This document shows, piece by piece, positions 52,501 through 64,000 of a stretch of DNA of 64,000 bases. Both the position numbers and the translations under genes were made by a program. Numbering within the stretch: the first letter of the stretch is position 1; the number at the start of each line of letters is the position of its first letter. This DNA comes from Struthio camelus (Eukaryota; Chordata; Aves; Struthioniformes; Struthionidae). A model generated the notes under the pieces. It was not told the DNA's origin. It saw only the letters and a list, made by a program, of their open reading frames with translations, and did no database searches. Location: the NCBI RefSeq assembly GCF_040807025.1, contig NC_090968.1, positions 1,054,001 to 1,118,000 of the forward strand, written 5' to 3'.

Positions 52501-55500
52501 CACATCCAGCCCCACAAACATTAGTATGGACATAAAGATAGAGAAATCGCTAATAAGCTTGCGCAGCTGTAGCGAGCGAGAGAAAGGAAGGAAAAGAAGG
52601 TGGGGGAAAAAAAAGGGGGGGGAGGAAAAGGAAGAAAAGTCACAGAATTAGAACAGTCCCCCAGAAACGAAGAAAAGCACCGTTTCGCCAGCGCGGCAGA
52701 GCAGGAAGGCGGCCGAAGAGCGATACTGAGCACCCTGGGCCGGCGCCGCACGAGGATGCTCACGGCGGGCGCACGCCGGGACCTAGCCCGCTCGAGGGCT
52801 TTGCAAAATTCGGGGTGATTTTCCCCCGTCCCCTTGGGCGCCTGCCCCAGGGTGCTCGGCGAGGCGGCGCGCGCCGGCCGGCTGCGGGAAGGAGCTGGAA
52901 GAAAGCGCCGCGGCAGGAGAAGAGGGCAGAGCGGCCGGCCCGCCGCATCCCAACCTTGATGATACTGGGGATGTGCAGCTTAGGGGTGTCCAGTCCAAAG
53001 CAGGCGTCTACGCCGCAGAAGAACAGGATGGAGAAGACAATGGAAAAATCGGCAATGAAGGCCCTGACCTGGAGGCAGAGGGGGAAGCGGAGGGGAAAGG
53101 CACGTTACGGAGGGCACGAGGCATCGCGGCACGCCGGCCTGTGGGCCAGGTTTTTGCACCCAGCGCGAGCTGGGTTTTTGCACGGTGACGCGCGCGGGGA
53201 GCCCGGACCGCAGCAAGGCTCCCGGTTTGCACTCGTGTCCTTAAGGTTTCCAGCTGTCCTCGCTGCGAGCGGCACGTGCTAAAGGCTCCAAAACCCAGAT
53301 ACAACGAGCAAGCAGGTTTTTTTTTTCCTTCTTCTAAGCCTCAAGGTGATGTGTTACACAGCATGCAAGAAGCGAATTGCCGGCTGAAACCTCAGGGAAG
53401 ATTTCCCTAGTTGATACCAATGCCAGTCCTCATTGATACCAATGCCAAAAGTCGCCTTTTCTAGCAGGGAAGATAAACCACCAGGCAGCAAACAGAAGTA
53501 CCGATCCTTTTCCACTTAGCTCCTTGCACCCAGCAAAGAGCCCGACGGCTCCGGTTTCTCCTGCAGCCGCGAGGATGGGTTTTCCCGGTGGAGACGGAAA
53601 CCCGTGGCCCTTTTCTTACCTTGGTGGGAAAATAGCGGCTGAACTTGAACTTTTTCAGCGTCAGGGTCATGGAGTAGGTGCCGAAGAAGAGGATGAAGGA
53701 CATGAGGGCCAGGTCCGGCACGAATTTGCAGGATTTCCCCACGAGGCTGCCGCCGTATTTCAGGCACTCCTTCTTGCTCAGCTGGGTCCAGTCCAGAGCT
53801 GTTATGTTAATAGCATTGTACTGGCGAGAAAAAGCCAAAAAGTCAAACGAGCATTTTCAGCACTCGCAGCACGTTAGCAAACGGTCGTTTGTGGCGGGGA
53901 GCAGCCGCCAAAAAGCAACCACGGCCGGTGCTTACGGCATAGGGTGACCCCAGCAGGTGCCCCCCCCCCGCACCGTGGGAAAATCCCCCAAATCTGCCTT
54001 CCTTCGCCCAAATTCCCCCAGAGCCACTCACCACAGAAACGTTAGTGGTGTTCGGTGCCACCGGCGCTGAAGCATCGAACAACGTCGCGTTCGCTGCGGA
54101 AAAGCGGGCTGTTATTAAGGGCTGGCGACCGGAGGGGGCTGTCGCGCGTTCGGGGGGGGTGAGGTGGGGGGGAAGCTGGGTGGCCAGCCCCGTTTCGAAC
54201 CCCACAGCCACTTCTCCCTGATTAATCCCACCCCGCGGGGCCGTTGTTCCCCGTTTCGGGCTGCTTTTCCCCGTTTCGGGCTGCTTTTGCCGGTGTGCTG
54301 GGGGCAAGGCTGCAGCAGCTCGCAGGGCAGTCCCGCGCGCCCGCTCCCGCCGGCGAGAGCATCCCGGTCCACGCCGGCACCCGCCTTTGAAACCAGTGGA
54401 AGAGGGAGAAAGAAGAGGGGGAAAATTAAAAAAGCAGCCCTTCCTTTTCAGAGAGCAACGCCCGGACGAGACGTGCGGTTTTTGACCATCTTGGCTTCTC
54501 ACCCCTCCATCCCCCCCCCCGGAAAAAAAAAAGGAAACCCCCTCAAAACCGGCTTCGCTGGGGTCTTCGCGGCTCGGGAGCACCCTCCCGCCGGCCCGTC
54601 TTCCGATGCTCCGCGGGCATCGCGGCCCCCGTCCGGCGCTTCCCGCAGGCAGGCTGGGAATTTGGGTGGCGTCCGGCTGCCCCGACCTGCCACGTCCTTT
54701 TCCCCCGGTGGAGAATTAACGAAGGAGAAGTGATTGCGGGGTTGGAATCGGAGCTTCTGGGGCGAAACCACACTGTTTTCTTTTGATAACCTTTAGCTTT
54801 TCCAAAAATCGCACCCTATTCCGTGCTTTCTACCTCGAAACCGCTCCACGCCCGACTCAACGAATTTTAGGATGCTCTACACAGACATTTCTATCGGAGC
54901 AGAGATAAAAGTGGAATGCGCGAAAAAAATAACAACGAAATTCCCCCGAGGGGGGAAGAGTACCAAATACTAAACAATCTTAATATTCAGAAGGCGATAC
55001 TCACTTGAGATTGAAATCGGCCCAAATTGGTGTGTGCAGCAGAGACAAATATGGTACAAATCAGTTATAATAATCAAAAATCAGAACTAAAGTAATAAAA
55101 ATAAGGGGGGAAAAAAAAAGGACGTAGGGGGGGAATAAACGCAAGCTCGCAATAGCTAAAGGGGGGAAAAAAATCCCGCTCCGACACCGGTGCGGCAGAT
55201 GCCGGGAGCAGCGAGAGCGAGGGCGCACGCTCGCGGGTGGCTTTTGCAGCATGAAGCGATGTGGTTATTCGGCCCCATGGAGGCAGGAATTATTGCTTAT
55301 CGTTGCTGAGCAGCAGGAATCGAGACGCAAAAACCCAAATAAGGGCCAAAATGTTATTTTTGTGGCAGTGGGTGAGAACGCATCCCGCAACGACGTACTC
55401 CCGGGTTTATGTCGTGCCACAAGCCAGGTCTTGGATGTGTTTCTAGGGAGAGCGTTTTATCCTTGCACCTCTCTGCCTCCTCCAGCTACAGCTGTTTCCA

Positions 55501-58500
55501 AAAATTGTTAGGATCCGTGCTTATTAACTACATCAGCCGAGAGAAAACGTTGGTATCATCCCAAAAACAAAGGTTTCCTTTCCCTTCTCAATTCCAGGCG
55601 GTCGCGTGAGCATCTGGGCTGGACAATTTGAATCCTTGATCACTTAGCGCGTGTATCTGAGAGCAAGCCCGGATATCAGTGACAAAACGCTGTGCTTTCG
55701 GCACGGGCACGAGTCCGGATTACAGCCGTCTTCGATCCAGCCGCTATCCGGGAAAGGCACGTCCCGGCTCCGGGAAAAGCAGAGCTTCAGCTCCCCCAAG
55801 CGAGGGCTTGCTTTAATTGGGGATTACAGTTTTTTTCCCTTTTGTCGTAGTAGGAATTGGATCAAAGCCAGCGAGGGCTGTACAAGGACTGTCTGCTCAA
55901 AGCCTGATCACTCCTCCTTCTCCCAAAGGACTAAGGGAGACGGGAAAACCAGTCCGCGGAGGTTCCCGCGCCTGCTCAGACATCCCAGAATGTCCTCTCC
56001 TTCCCTGACACTGCAGAGGACCGAACCCCTCCGGCATGTTTTCTTGGGGAACAGGCATATTTTCTTGAGGAACAGCCTGGAACGATGATGGCAAAGTCTC
56101 TTTTCCATCCTTCCTTTTTATCGTTCCAGGTCTGGCCACATGAGGACGAGCCTCCGGCTCTCTCCGAGGGGACAGCCTCCAGGTTGGGCTTTGCTTTAGG
56201 GGGGAAAAAGCCCGCCACCCCGATGCGTGCCATGGGGGAGAGATGGTCCTGCTTCTGAAAAAAAACTCTCGCCGGCGTGAGCCCCGCGCCACTTTTTTGG
56301 CATCGGTGGCAATTTGACGTACTCGGCCGCAGAGGATGGAGGGGAAACCAAGAGGTTTCACCCAAAGTTACCCTAAGAGGAGGAGGACTAGCACACAGGT
56401 CTTGTCGCCCCGTTCCCCCTGCCGAGAAGGAGACGCCTTGCACTCACCTGGGTCGGGTGCGACGCACTCGCACTTGTACATGGTCACGTAGTCGGGCTTG
56501 AAGTCTGAGTTGATGGGGTAGTACTTGAAGGCGCCGATCATCTTCTTGATGGCATCATAGATGAAGATGAAGCTGATGAGGGTGGAGAAGCCTTCCTCCG
56601 TGAAGCGCGTGATGTACTTGATGATGAAGCTGGCGTCCGTGGCCACCAGGATAAGGCACTGCAGGGCAGAGTGCAAGCCGATCCAGAGGCGAAACTCCAT
56701 GTAGTCGATGCCGTTGCCTCTGAAAGCGGGCGCGAGGAGAGGGCATCCCAGTGAGGATGCTCCATGTGCGTGCCCCGGGGCACCAGAGCATCACCAGGTG
56801 TCCCAGGACATTGCTGGGTGCTTCCTGGGCATCACCAGAAGCCCCAGGACATCACAAGGTGCCCCGCAACATTGTTGGCCACCCCAACCCACTGCGCAGC
56901 ACCTACTTGCTGAAGTCAAAGAGCAGCTTCTCGAAGATGAGGATGGGCCCAGTGCTGCTCAGGATGATGAGCGGCTGCCCAGCGAAGAGGCAGAACATGG
57001 AGCCCGCCATGGCTGTGCCGAGGAAGCTCTCCATGACCCCCTGGGGACAGAGAAGGCGGGCAAGAGCTCAAACCCTGGGGAATTAAGGACACCTGTGGCT
57101 GGAGCCACATTGGATGACTTGGGACCATGACGCTCTTGTTCCTGGCCAAAAGCATGTTACAGGGAAGCCTTCCAAAATGTGTTTTCCCAGTCCCAGGTGT
57201 CTCCATCAGGGTCAGGGTTGCTACTCTCACTTGGGGACAGATTTGCATCCCTAGTGTCAAAGATTTACATTTCTTGGGGGAGGTAAAACCTGCCCCAGGA
57301 GAGCCCTCCCGTGTGCACCAGGCCATCCGCACCCCTCTCACTGGGCTCGACCTGGTAGTTGTCTGTAGCATCTCCGAGCAGCCCCCCAAACGTGATGGCG
57401 TTGGTGATGCAGCCCAGGTAAATGAAGAGGATGGCAGAGATGGACTGGATATGAAAGCCCTCGTAGAAATCACTCGGGAACCAGGGCAGCTTCCTCTTGA
57501 TGTCCAAATAGAGACCGCCGCAAAACCTGCGGAGAAACCAGAAAGGCAGGCAATCACCCACGATGGGTGACAAGAGCCTCAAAAGCCCCTCTACGTTTTT
57601 TGGGTGGCCAGGCTGCTGCTTACCTGCCAGTCCACGCAAGCTCTTCCCCGATCTCATGCACTTCGGGCATCTCTCCGTCGTCGCTGCCGCCACCGCCTCC
57701 GCTGCCGCTAGCGGCCGCCCCGCCGACTGTGCCGTTCATCTGCCCCGCTTCATTCAGTGAGAACACCGATTTCCTGTGGGAGAGATGCCGGCTGCGTTGG
57801 ACTCGCGTATTGGGGACAAATTTGGAGAGATCGCGAGTTGAGGCTGGGTTTGCTCCAAGCCAAGGGGTTGATGCAGAGCAAGATCGGCTCCAGGAGCCCA
57901 AATGGAGTGGAGACTGCGGAAAAGCTCTGGGGATTACACAGAAGGACAAGGGGAAACCGAAGCTGCTCTTCTCATCCATCTTCTCCAAAATGGAAAATAG
58001 GGCAAATCAATTCTCAGAAGGAAATCCAAGAGTCGCCCTTGGACTCTCGCCTGCCTCTCCAGCCACCCCACCTCTTTTCAGCCGAGGGCACTTTCTTGGG
58101 CGGCTCTATCCGGATAGTGGGATCCCACTCGCCGGGTGGCAGGACGATCACTTCATCCAGAAACTCGTCTATGCCAGCGATCAGGTCTTCTCTGTCGCGG
58201 GCTTTGTAGGCGACATCGCTGAAGAGCTGAGAATCAAGAGATGAGAGGTGTCAGCTGGGATGCGGTCCGGGGGCAGGCTACCGTGGTGCTTAAGGCTTAT
58301 TCATCCCGGCAGTTCCTCACAGAATTAATACTGATGTTTTTCTGGGCAAGCTTTGAGCAAAGGGAAATGCCAAGGATGGACGTGAGCGGTCGGGCAGGGC
58401 TCTGCATCTACTCACATCGTCCACCAGGAGGGTCGCGATGGCTCTGCCGATCTCGTTGTAGGACTTGGCTTTTCCCGCGGGGCCCAGGAGGATAAAGAGG

Positions 58501-61500
58501 AACCTGGGAAGAACGAAGAGCTGCTGGATGCAACCTGCGCCAGCCACCATGAGCACCACCACCCAACGCCAGCCCCGGAGTCGCCAGACCCTCCAGCGTT
58601 CCCAACCCCCAGAACATCATTTTGGGGCTTGGCCGTTGCTCTCGCTGGGCTCACCTTGTGGGGACAGGCACCTCCGTCACCCCACCCAGCATCGTGGCCT
58701 GGAGGAGGCGCACGAAGGCCACGAAGGGCTTCTCGAGGAAGTCCACCTCGCCCACCAGCACGTTGGAGGCCTCGGCGTCTTTGGGGATCTTCTTGATGAA
58801 CTTGTTCTTCAGCTGTTGGAAAGACAAGGCTGGGAAGGGAGCAGTCTCTGAAATCCGGCTCTTCCCTTCCCCAAGATATTTTTCATGGCTTGTTGCTCTA
58901 CACCCTGAATGCAAAAGCTAAATTATTTTTGTCTAACCGCACAGCGGCAGTCACCAAGTGCCAAAACTTCTCACCCAGGTGGCTCTTCTGCACTCCCAGA
59001 GGCAGGGATGCAGGAGGGACACCCAAGAATAAAACCATGAGGCTTCCCAACACCGAGTTTCCTCATTATTCCACCACTAAGCCCGAGATTAACTTTAAAT
59101 TACGTGCTTCGGGGGCTCCCAACACAAGCAAGCGACCTGCAAAAGGCGCTTTGCTGGGGTCTAAGCAAAAAAAAAAAAAAAAAAAGGACGCGGCAATCTC
59201 CAGCCTTGCAGAAAAATCTGAGCTTGAGCTCACATTTTGTAGCTTATTGCCCCTGTTTCTTCCTCAGAGCGGGAATAAAAAACAGAAGGAGGAAGCCTTG
59301 CACATGGATTCAGCCCCAGGACTCTTCTCCCCTGTGGCTCTTTCATTATTAGTCCAAAGGGGTTCAATGCAAACCCAGGCAGGGTGTTATTCTAATCTAT
59401 ACGCCAGCATGAGGGGAGGCATGTGAGCTGGGCAGCAAGCGCTCCCTAGTCTCCTAATCTTTTAAACCCAAATGGAAAAAAAATAATAATAATAATAAAC
59501 CAGCTCCTCCCATTCAGCTCAGAATAAGGGAGAGCAGCAGTTAACAGAGAGCGCTAAGCTGCCTGTTACGCTTAAAAAGTCCCTTTGTAGTGCGCCTAAT
59601 AGGGCGATTAAAAGCAGCATTCTTAGGTACTGAATGCTTTGCATATTTTTGGATTAACCCTCTGCACCCTGCTGCCAGAGTCAGACATTCGGGTTTCCTC
59701 AGGGGGGCAATCTGCTTGCTTTATCGCTGCTCTAACTTCAGAAAGCGCCTCGGAAACCCTCCGGCCGCCGTGGCCCGCGTGCCCCCGCCGCGGGCTCCCG
59801 AAGGTCCCCCTCGGCCCGTGAGGCCGCCTCCGGCTGGGGACCCTGCAGGGTCCCGCGGACGTAGCCGCTAGATGGCAATGGGCAAGCGGAGCAGACCCGG
59901 AGGGACCTGCTGCCTTTTGGCAGCGAGCGACATAAGGCCAAGCGAGAGCTTCCCGCGAGCGTCCCGCTGCTAGCAAAACAGCGGGTTTCTCTCCAGGTTT
60001 TGCATTGCGGTTCCAATTCGGACCCGCGTTTGCTGCCCGCCGGAGATGACGCTGGCGGGCAGAGCGGCCCGGCGAGACGTCCGGGTGGATTATCGCCTGG
60101 CTAGGCAAACCCAGCCCCGTCCCTCCCGGAGAGCACCACCTCAAAGCTACGTGCTCCGCACGCTCCAGGAGCGAAGCAACCTCGAGGGGGGGCTTAAAGT
60201 CAGCTTTTCTTCCCATGGGCATCTTTGCCAGCTTCAGGAGCTGTGCCTCGTACGTCATTTACGTTCTCGCCCCCCCGCAGCTTTGTATCGAATGCCAAAG
60301 CTTGAAAAAGATAGGAAAGTAGAGAGTGTTTCCAAGGAGGAAGCCCTCTCCTCCACAGTGGCGGTACCAAGGACAGTCTGTTTTTTAAGATATCTGCACG
60401 CACGCACATAAAGGCAGCTCTTTCCAGCACGTTTCCTTCCCTACCGCTAGATTTTAAGGATGTTTTCCCTATCCCGGGGAGCTTTGCTGCACCAGGATGC
60501 TTGCTGTATATCCCTAATTCTGCTCGTGCCTTGCCAGTCCCGACTCAAGCCCAGGTATCGTTTCTAGGACCGGCACCAGTGAGTTATCAAGGATCGATAC
60601 AAGCCCCTTAGTGACGAGGGACCGAGTGTATTTTCCTTTTTGGAGAGACCATCCCATAAACCCTTAGGGTTTGCTGCGGCGGACGCGACAGCGGGTCGCT
60701 CCCGTTGCGTGGGAAGCATCGCGAGACGCGTCGCACCGCGGCCGGCTTTTGGCGTTCCTACCTGGTCCGTGCTCGGCGCGTCCGAGATGTCATTCATGCT
60801 GCGACTTTGCGCGTGGCCTGCGGGGGACAAGAGGCAGAGGCAGTGAGGGAAACGCGTCGCGAATCGGCCCTTCCCCGCAACGCCGCCGAGGGCATGCAGT
60901 CCCCTCGCTGTTTTGCACCATCGGCGCTCCGTAAAAATGGGGCATCTGGTGCTGCAAATGACTTCGGTGCAATTAAAACAGCACATACAGCTGGTCTTGG
61001 AAACCAGGTATAAGGAAATTAATGCCGAAAGCACAACCAGGTCACCCCCTGGTTAAGGTGGATCGTTTCTAATTGCTACCAAAGAGCAGAGCCGCATCGC
61101 TATTAGGCTGCAATTGCAATCGCCCCCATTTTGTATTGCAACCCGACTCTCTCTCCTCTTGCAATTAGGATCCTCTCAGAGCCACCCCGGAGCGTCCCCA
61201 GCTTACGCAGGCGGCCGTAGCTCGCGCTCTGCCGCATCCGCAGGTCTTCGGTGGAGCGGTGGAAGCTGGCACCGACGGCCGGGCTCCGGACGGGGCTGCG
61301 GGCTGCAGGAAAGGAGGGCTCAGAGGAGATGCGAACAGCCGCCGCGGGCTGGAAAGCGGCTGCCCTGCGCTGCTGGGAGCTTTGCGGCACTGGTGCACTG
61401 GCAATTTGCCTTTGCACCTGCTCTGGTTTGCGATTTTATCCCATGCATGGTGGTTTTTTCTATTTGCAATGAATACGTTTTCCTGTGCTAACCCACATGT

Positions 61501-62746
61501 GCCCTCGGCAGAGGCTGGGTAGAAAGAGCACGCACCGTGCCGGGCCCAAGCAACGCTCTTTTACTCTATCTTTATTCTATGCTCTATTACTTAAAATACA
61601 AAACAAACTTCAGGCCAAATGCCGCATCCCTATTTGCAACCGCAAAGCGACGCCGTCCTCTCGACAAGGCACCGGCAACGTGGGAGAGATGCCCCCGTCT
61701 CCCATACCTACAGGGTCTAACATCTCCAAAGCAGGATTACATGACGAGCCAAGCTCCATTTTGAGAGCTTCTGGGCAAATTTTAGCACAAAAGCCTCCCT
61801 CCTACATGGGTGACGGGCGTTTGGACACCCTGGGATGGGAACATCGCGCGTCGGCGGTGGCACTGGCGTAGGGCTCGGGTGCTGCCGTGGGACCCGCGGT
61901 GGAGCAGATCCGGGGCTCCACCAAATGACCTCCGCTTCAACCCGAAGCCATAATCCCGAATGCTAGCAAACAAATCCCCTTTTATAATGGCTCAAAAATA
62001 GGAAGGGCCGGCCGCCGCGCCGGCGGGATTTGCCTGCAGACGGCTCCCGATGACCTGCTGGTGGCCAAGCTTTCGGCGTCTCTGCCCCGTAGGCAAACCC
62101 CGGGCTTTCCCTTTCTCCTCCTCCCGGGATCTGCCTCCGCCAGGGCTGGTTCGATGCAAAGAAACTCGAGCCCCGCGCGCGGGGCAGACCCAGGGCTCAC
62201 TCGTGTTGGAGGAGACGGACTTGCCGATGTCGGCCAAGGAGCGGTGGATGGGCTTCTTGGTCTGGTGGCGGTGCCGCCGCAGGAGCACGTAGCTGAGCTT
62301 GTCCCGCAGCTCGGGCTTGAGCAGCCCGTCCTCTATCTGCTTCTCCACGACGTCGTCTGCGGGCGCAAAACGGCGGCTGTGGCGGGACGGGCTCCGGCGC
62401 AAAACCCTCCACCCCGCTCCCAGCTACCTCGCGCGCTCGCGGCAATTAAAACCCGACCGATTTAGCAAGCTCGTGCTTCCCCTCTTTGCTTATTCCAGTG
62501 CGAGCCGTTTTACATTTGCGCATAACGGCATTTAAATCTGTGCTCAGCCCTCCAGCACGCGGGGTGACATCGCGCCGGCTCGTACCTATGATCTGGGGCA
62601 AGGAGTAGCCGTCCAAGTCGAGCAGCACCGTCCCCGTCTGCAGGCACGTCCGCAGCTCGAACAGGCTGTGCAAGGACAGCGTCGACACGTGCGGCTTGCT
62701 CCACCTCTCGCCTCCCTCTTCCACCTTCTCCTCAAACTTTATCCAC
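49586..62746 (-). CDS. SLC4A5: SLC4A5 (NBCe2), electrogenic sodium-bicarbonate cotransporter (5'-partial)
   Basis: This plasma-membrane transporter of the SLC4 family moves Na+ and bicarbonate in epithelia such as choroid plexus, liver and kidney. Exons from 5' (minus strand): 62746-62586, 62356-62201, 61302-61207, 60817-60762, 58812-58655, 58503-58416, 58226-58072, 57773-57624, 57526-57352, 57040-56907, 56719-56448, 54093-54032, 53820-53620, then 53068-52955 or 52566-52453, 52042-51881, 51801-51623, 51465-51393, 51261-51193, 51041-50868, 50794-50633, 49669-49586. With one of the pair, 959 residues close in phase to TAG. N-terminal cytoplasmic-domain motifs ([29 protein letters not shown]), glycosylation sites in the third extracellular loop (NAT, NTT, NVS), [17 protein letters not shown] and [14 protein letters not shown] identify the family. 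[17 protein letters not shown] and the neighbours favour SLC4A5 over SLC4A4. First exons lie beyond 64 kb. Confidence 0.95.
49670..50632 (-). other. SLC4A5 last intron with a competing acceptor
   Basis: The intron lies between the 162-nt exon and the 84-nt terminal exon. A CAG after a strong CTTCCTCCTCCTCC tract at 49752-49754 would be an alternative acceptor. Otherwise nothing is recognised. Confidence 0.6.
52453..52566 (-). CDS. SLC4A5: SLC4A5 alternative exon B (NBCe1-type cassette)
   Basis: A second 114-nt, 38-codon, phase-0 exon 388 bases downstream of exon A. It encodes [28 protein letters not shown] and VPTDFK. Twenty-one of 38 residues equal exon A, but RKLISDF and the PTDFK ending resemble SLC4A4 (RKLISDF, PSEFK). 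Acceptor CTACAG and donor GTAAAA are sound. The reading frame is intact with purposeful conservation, so decay is unlikely. Including both exons would duplicate a membrane segment, so I infer mutually exclusive use. Confidence 0.85.
52955..53068 (-). CDS. SLC4A5: SLC4A5 alternative exon A (NBCe2-type cassette)
   Basis: A 114-nt, 38-codon, phase-0 exon with a CAG acceptor after a pyrimidine-rich tract. It encodes [28 protein letters not shown] and IPSIIK, closely matching human SLC4A5 at this point. By comparison with AE1 it covers transmembrane segment 7 and the start of the next extracellular loop. Its donor, AAG then GTTGGG, is unusually weak. It follows the 201-nt exon by 551 bases. Confidence 0.88.
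54094..56447 (-). other. SLC4A5 intron before the 62-nt loop exon
   Basis: The 2.35-kb intron has matching phases on both sides (one base, then two). It includes AT-rich sequence around 54.8-55.1 kb. No further exon was identified. Confidence 0.7.
58813..60761 (-). other. SLC4A5 intron between cytoplasmic-domain exons
   Basis: Mostly unique sequence with a 19-base A run near 59165 and a short ATA repeat at 59482. No exon or RNA gene is recognised. Confidence 0.65.
61303..62200 (-). other. SLC4A5 intron
   Basis: Ordinary sequence between two phase-matched exons. The neighbouring introns 60818-61206 and 62357-62585 are also plain. Confidence 0.65.
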
Positions 62747-64000
62747 CTGCAACAACAGCAAAAGCTGTGGGGATGGGTACAGAGCAGCACGGGGAAGAGA
62801 GAAAAAGGCTTCGCTTGTGCCCGCCTGGCACTGCCCTCCTTCGGGCTGCATTGCAAACCCCAATTCGTTCAGCCTGCAATGGTTTTTGTTTTCTTATCAT
62901 TCCTGATGGGAATAGGGAAAAAAAAGCAAGCTTAAAGCGTCACTTCCAAGGACACTGGGTCGGAGAGAGGAGCGAAACCCCTCAGCTCCGCTGCTGTCAT
63001 CGGCGATGACGATTTGACCCTCCTCAACCTGCTCCCGCAAGATCTGGGAGGTTTTCCAGAGGGAGCCAGCCTCACCGAGGACCCGCATCCACAACTACCC
63101 GCATCTTCAGCTCTGTGCAAAGCGCAAAAGCCTGGGGCGCTGCAAACGTCTTTTAAACCTCTCAGCGACGCTCGGGCTTCAACTTGGCCTGTCTGTTCCC
63201 ACGTCCCTTCGCTGGCTCGCTCTGCACCTGCAGATAAGCTCTTCTGCCTCTATCCCTTAATTTTTAAAACCAAACGTGACGCAGGACATCCAGGAACAGG
63301 CCAGCAGCTCTCAGCGAGGCACCGGTTTTGGGAAGCGAGTTGTTTTTCCTTTAAGGGAGGTTTGCAGGCTCCGCGGCTTAGCCTTTTGCAGGGCTTAACC
63401 TTGCAACTTTTAACTGGTACAACTTGGATTTTGGCTCCTATCGCTGCAGACGGAGGGAATGGCGAGCTGGGATTACACGGTCTGTTGTGGGCTGGCTGTG
63501 CCCTCTCCCGGGCCGGGAGATGGAGAAGGGTATGTTAAAATACTGGTGCAAACAGAAACTGCTGAAAGTCCTCACTAAAAAAGCCCAAGAAAGCTTCATG
63601 CCGTGTTCTCCAGCAACATCCCGCGCCAGGGACAAAAATCAAAGCATCCCACAAGACAAATTTCAGTGACAGTTTGGCCCTAGCATCCTCTGGGACCCCA
63701 GCGCCCATGCTGGGACGATGGCTCTGAAGCTTCCTACTCGGATTTCTTTGCCCAAAACCATTTATTTCCAGCTCGGCGACTTTCCCGCTCCAGGATGCCA
63801 AGGGATTTATTCGCAGGTAGTGCTGGTGCTGCCAAGGAGTTGCTTTCCTGCAGCTAAAGAGGCTGAACTGCTTGTCCAGGACAGCGGAAATCCGGGAATC
63901 GAGAAACCTCCCTCCAAGCCTGTGGCTGAAAATTGCGCCGCAGGTGGATTTTTGGGCCTCCGAGACCCGGCCGAGTCCCTGCCAGATCCCCAAAAGGCTG
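62747..64000 (-). other. SLC4A5 intron at the window edge
   Basis: The first SLC4A5 exon inside the window (62586-62746) opens with the last base of an Arg codon, so earlier coding exons exist. None of the expected N-terminal residues is found in this stretch, and it is read as intron. Confidence 0.65.

Noticed and set aside
62897-63120. Minus-strand frame with SLWKTSQILREQVEEGQIV as a possible missing SLC4A5 exon
   Set aside because: It does not match the expected residues before WIKFEEK, and the phase and splice signals were not convincing.

Overview
The window is vertebrate nuclear DNA, most likely from a bird and probably from a microchromosome. The reasons are very high GC in its first third, small introns, dense GC-rich minisatellites, no transposons that I could recognise, and genes that align closely with bird and mammal orthologues. 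The gene order TET3 (+), BOLA3 (+), MOB1A (-), MTHFD2 (+), SLC4A5 (-) is the one I know from human 2p13. I cannot name the species.

Layout. 1-20.2 kb holds the 3' part of TET3: nine coding exons followed by a 3' UTR of about 7 kb. The CXXC-domain exons lie before the window. 20.26-22.93 kb is a 2.7 kb intergenic minisatellite. 23.1-26.9 kb is BOLA3 (four exons), whose first intron is almost entirely a poly-C-rich minisatellite. 27.1-37.4 kb is MOB1A (six exons, minus strand), converging on BOLA3. 37.4-38.4 kb is a head-to-head MOB1A/MTHFD2 promoter region. 38.4-46.7 kb is MTHFD2 (eight exons). 47.4-64 kb is SLC4A5 on the minus strand, converging on MTHFD2, with 22 coding exons present and its first exons beyond the right edge.

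Every splice junction below was placed by reading the AG/GT signals and checking that codon phase closes across introns. TET3, BOLA3, MOB1A, MTHFD2 and SLC4A5 all stay in frame to their stop codons. The genes do not form a pathway. TET3 is a nuclear 5-methylcytosine dioxygenase, BOLA3 serves mitochondrial iron-sulfur assembly, MOB1A is the Hippo co-activator of LATS/NDR kinases, MTHFD2 is a mitochondrial folate enzyme, and SLC4A5 is the sodium-bicarbonate cotransporter NBCe2.

The most notable observation is in SLC4A5. Two adjacent 114-nt phase-0 exons encode homologous versions (21 of 38 residues identical) of the same transmembrane segment, one resembling NBCe2 and the other NBCe1. They look like mutually exclusive exons. 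Other points of interest are two competing acceptors for the SLC4A5 last exon, a candidate microRNA control region in the TET3 3' UTR (miR-29, let-7, miR-26), a promoter with five CCAAT boxes and a TATA box on MTHFD2, and about ten unrelated or partly related minisatellites, several with higher-order structure.
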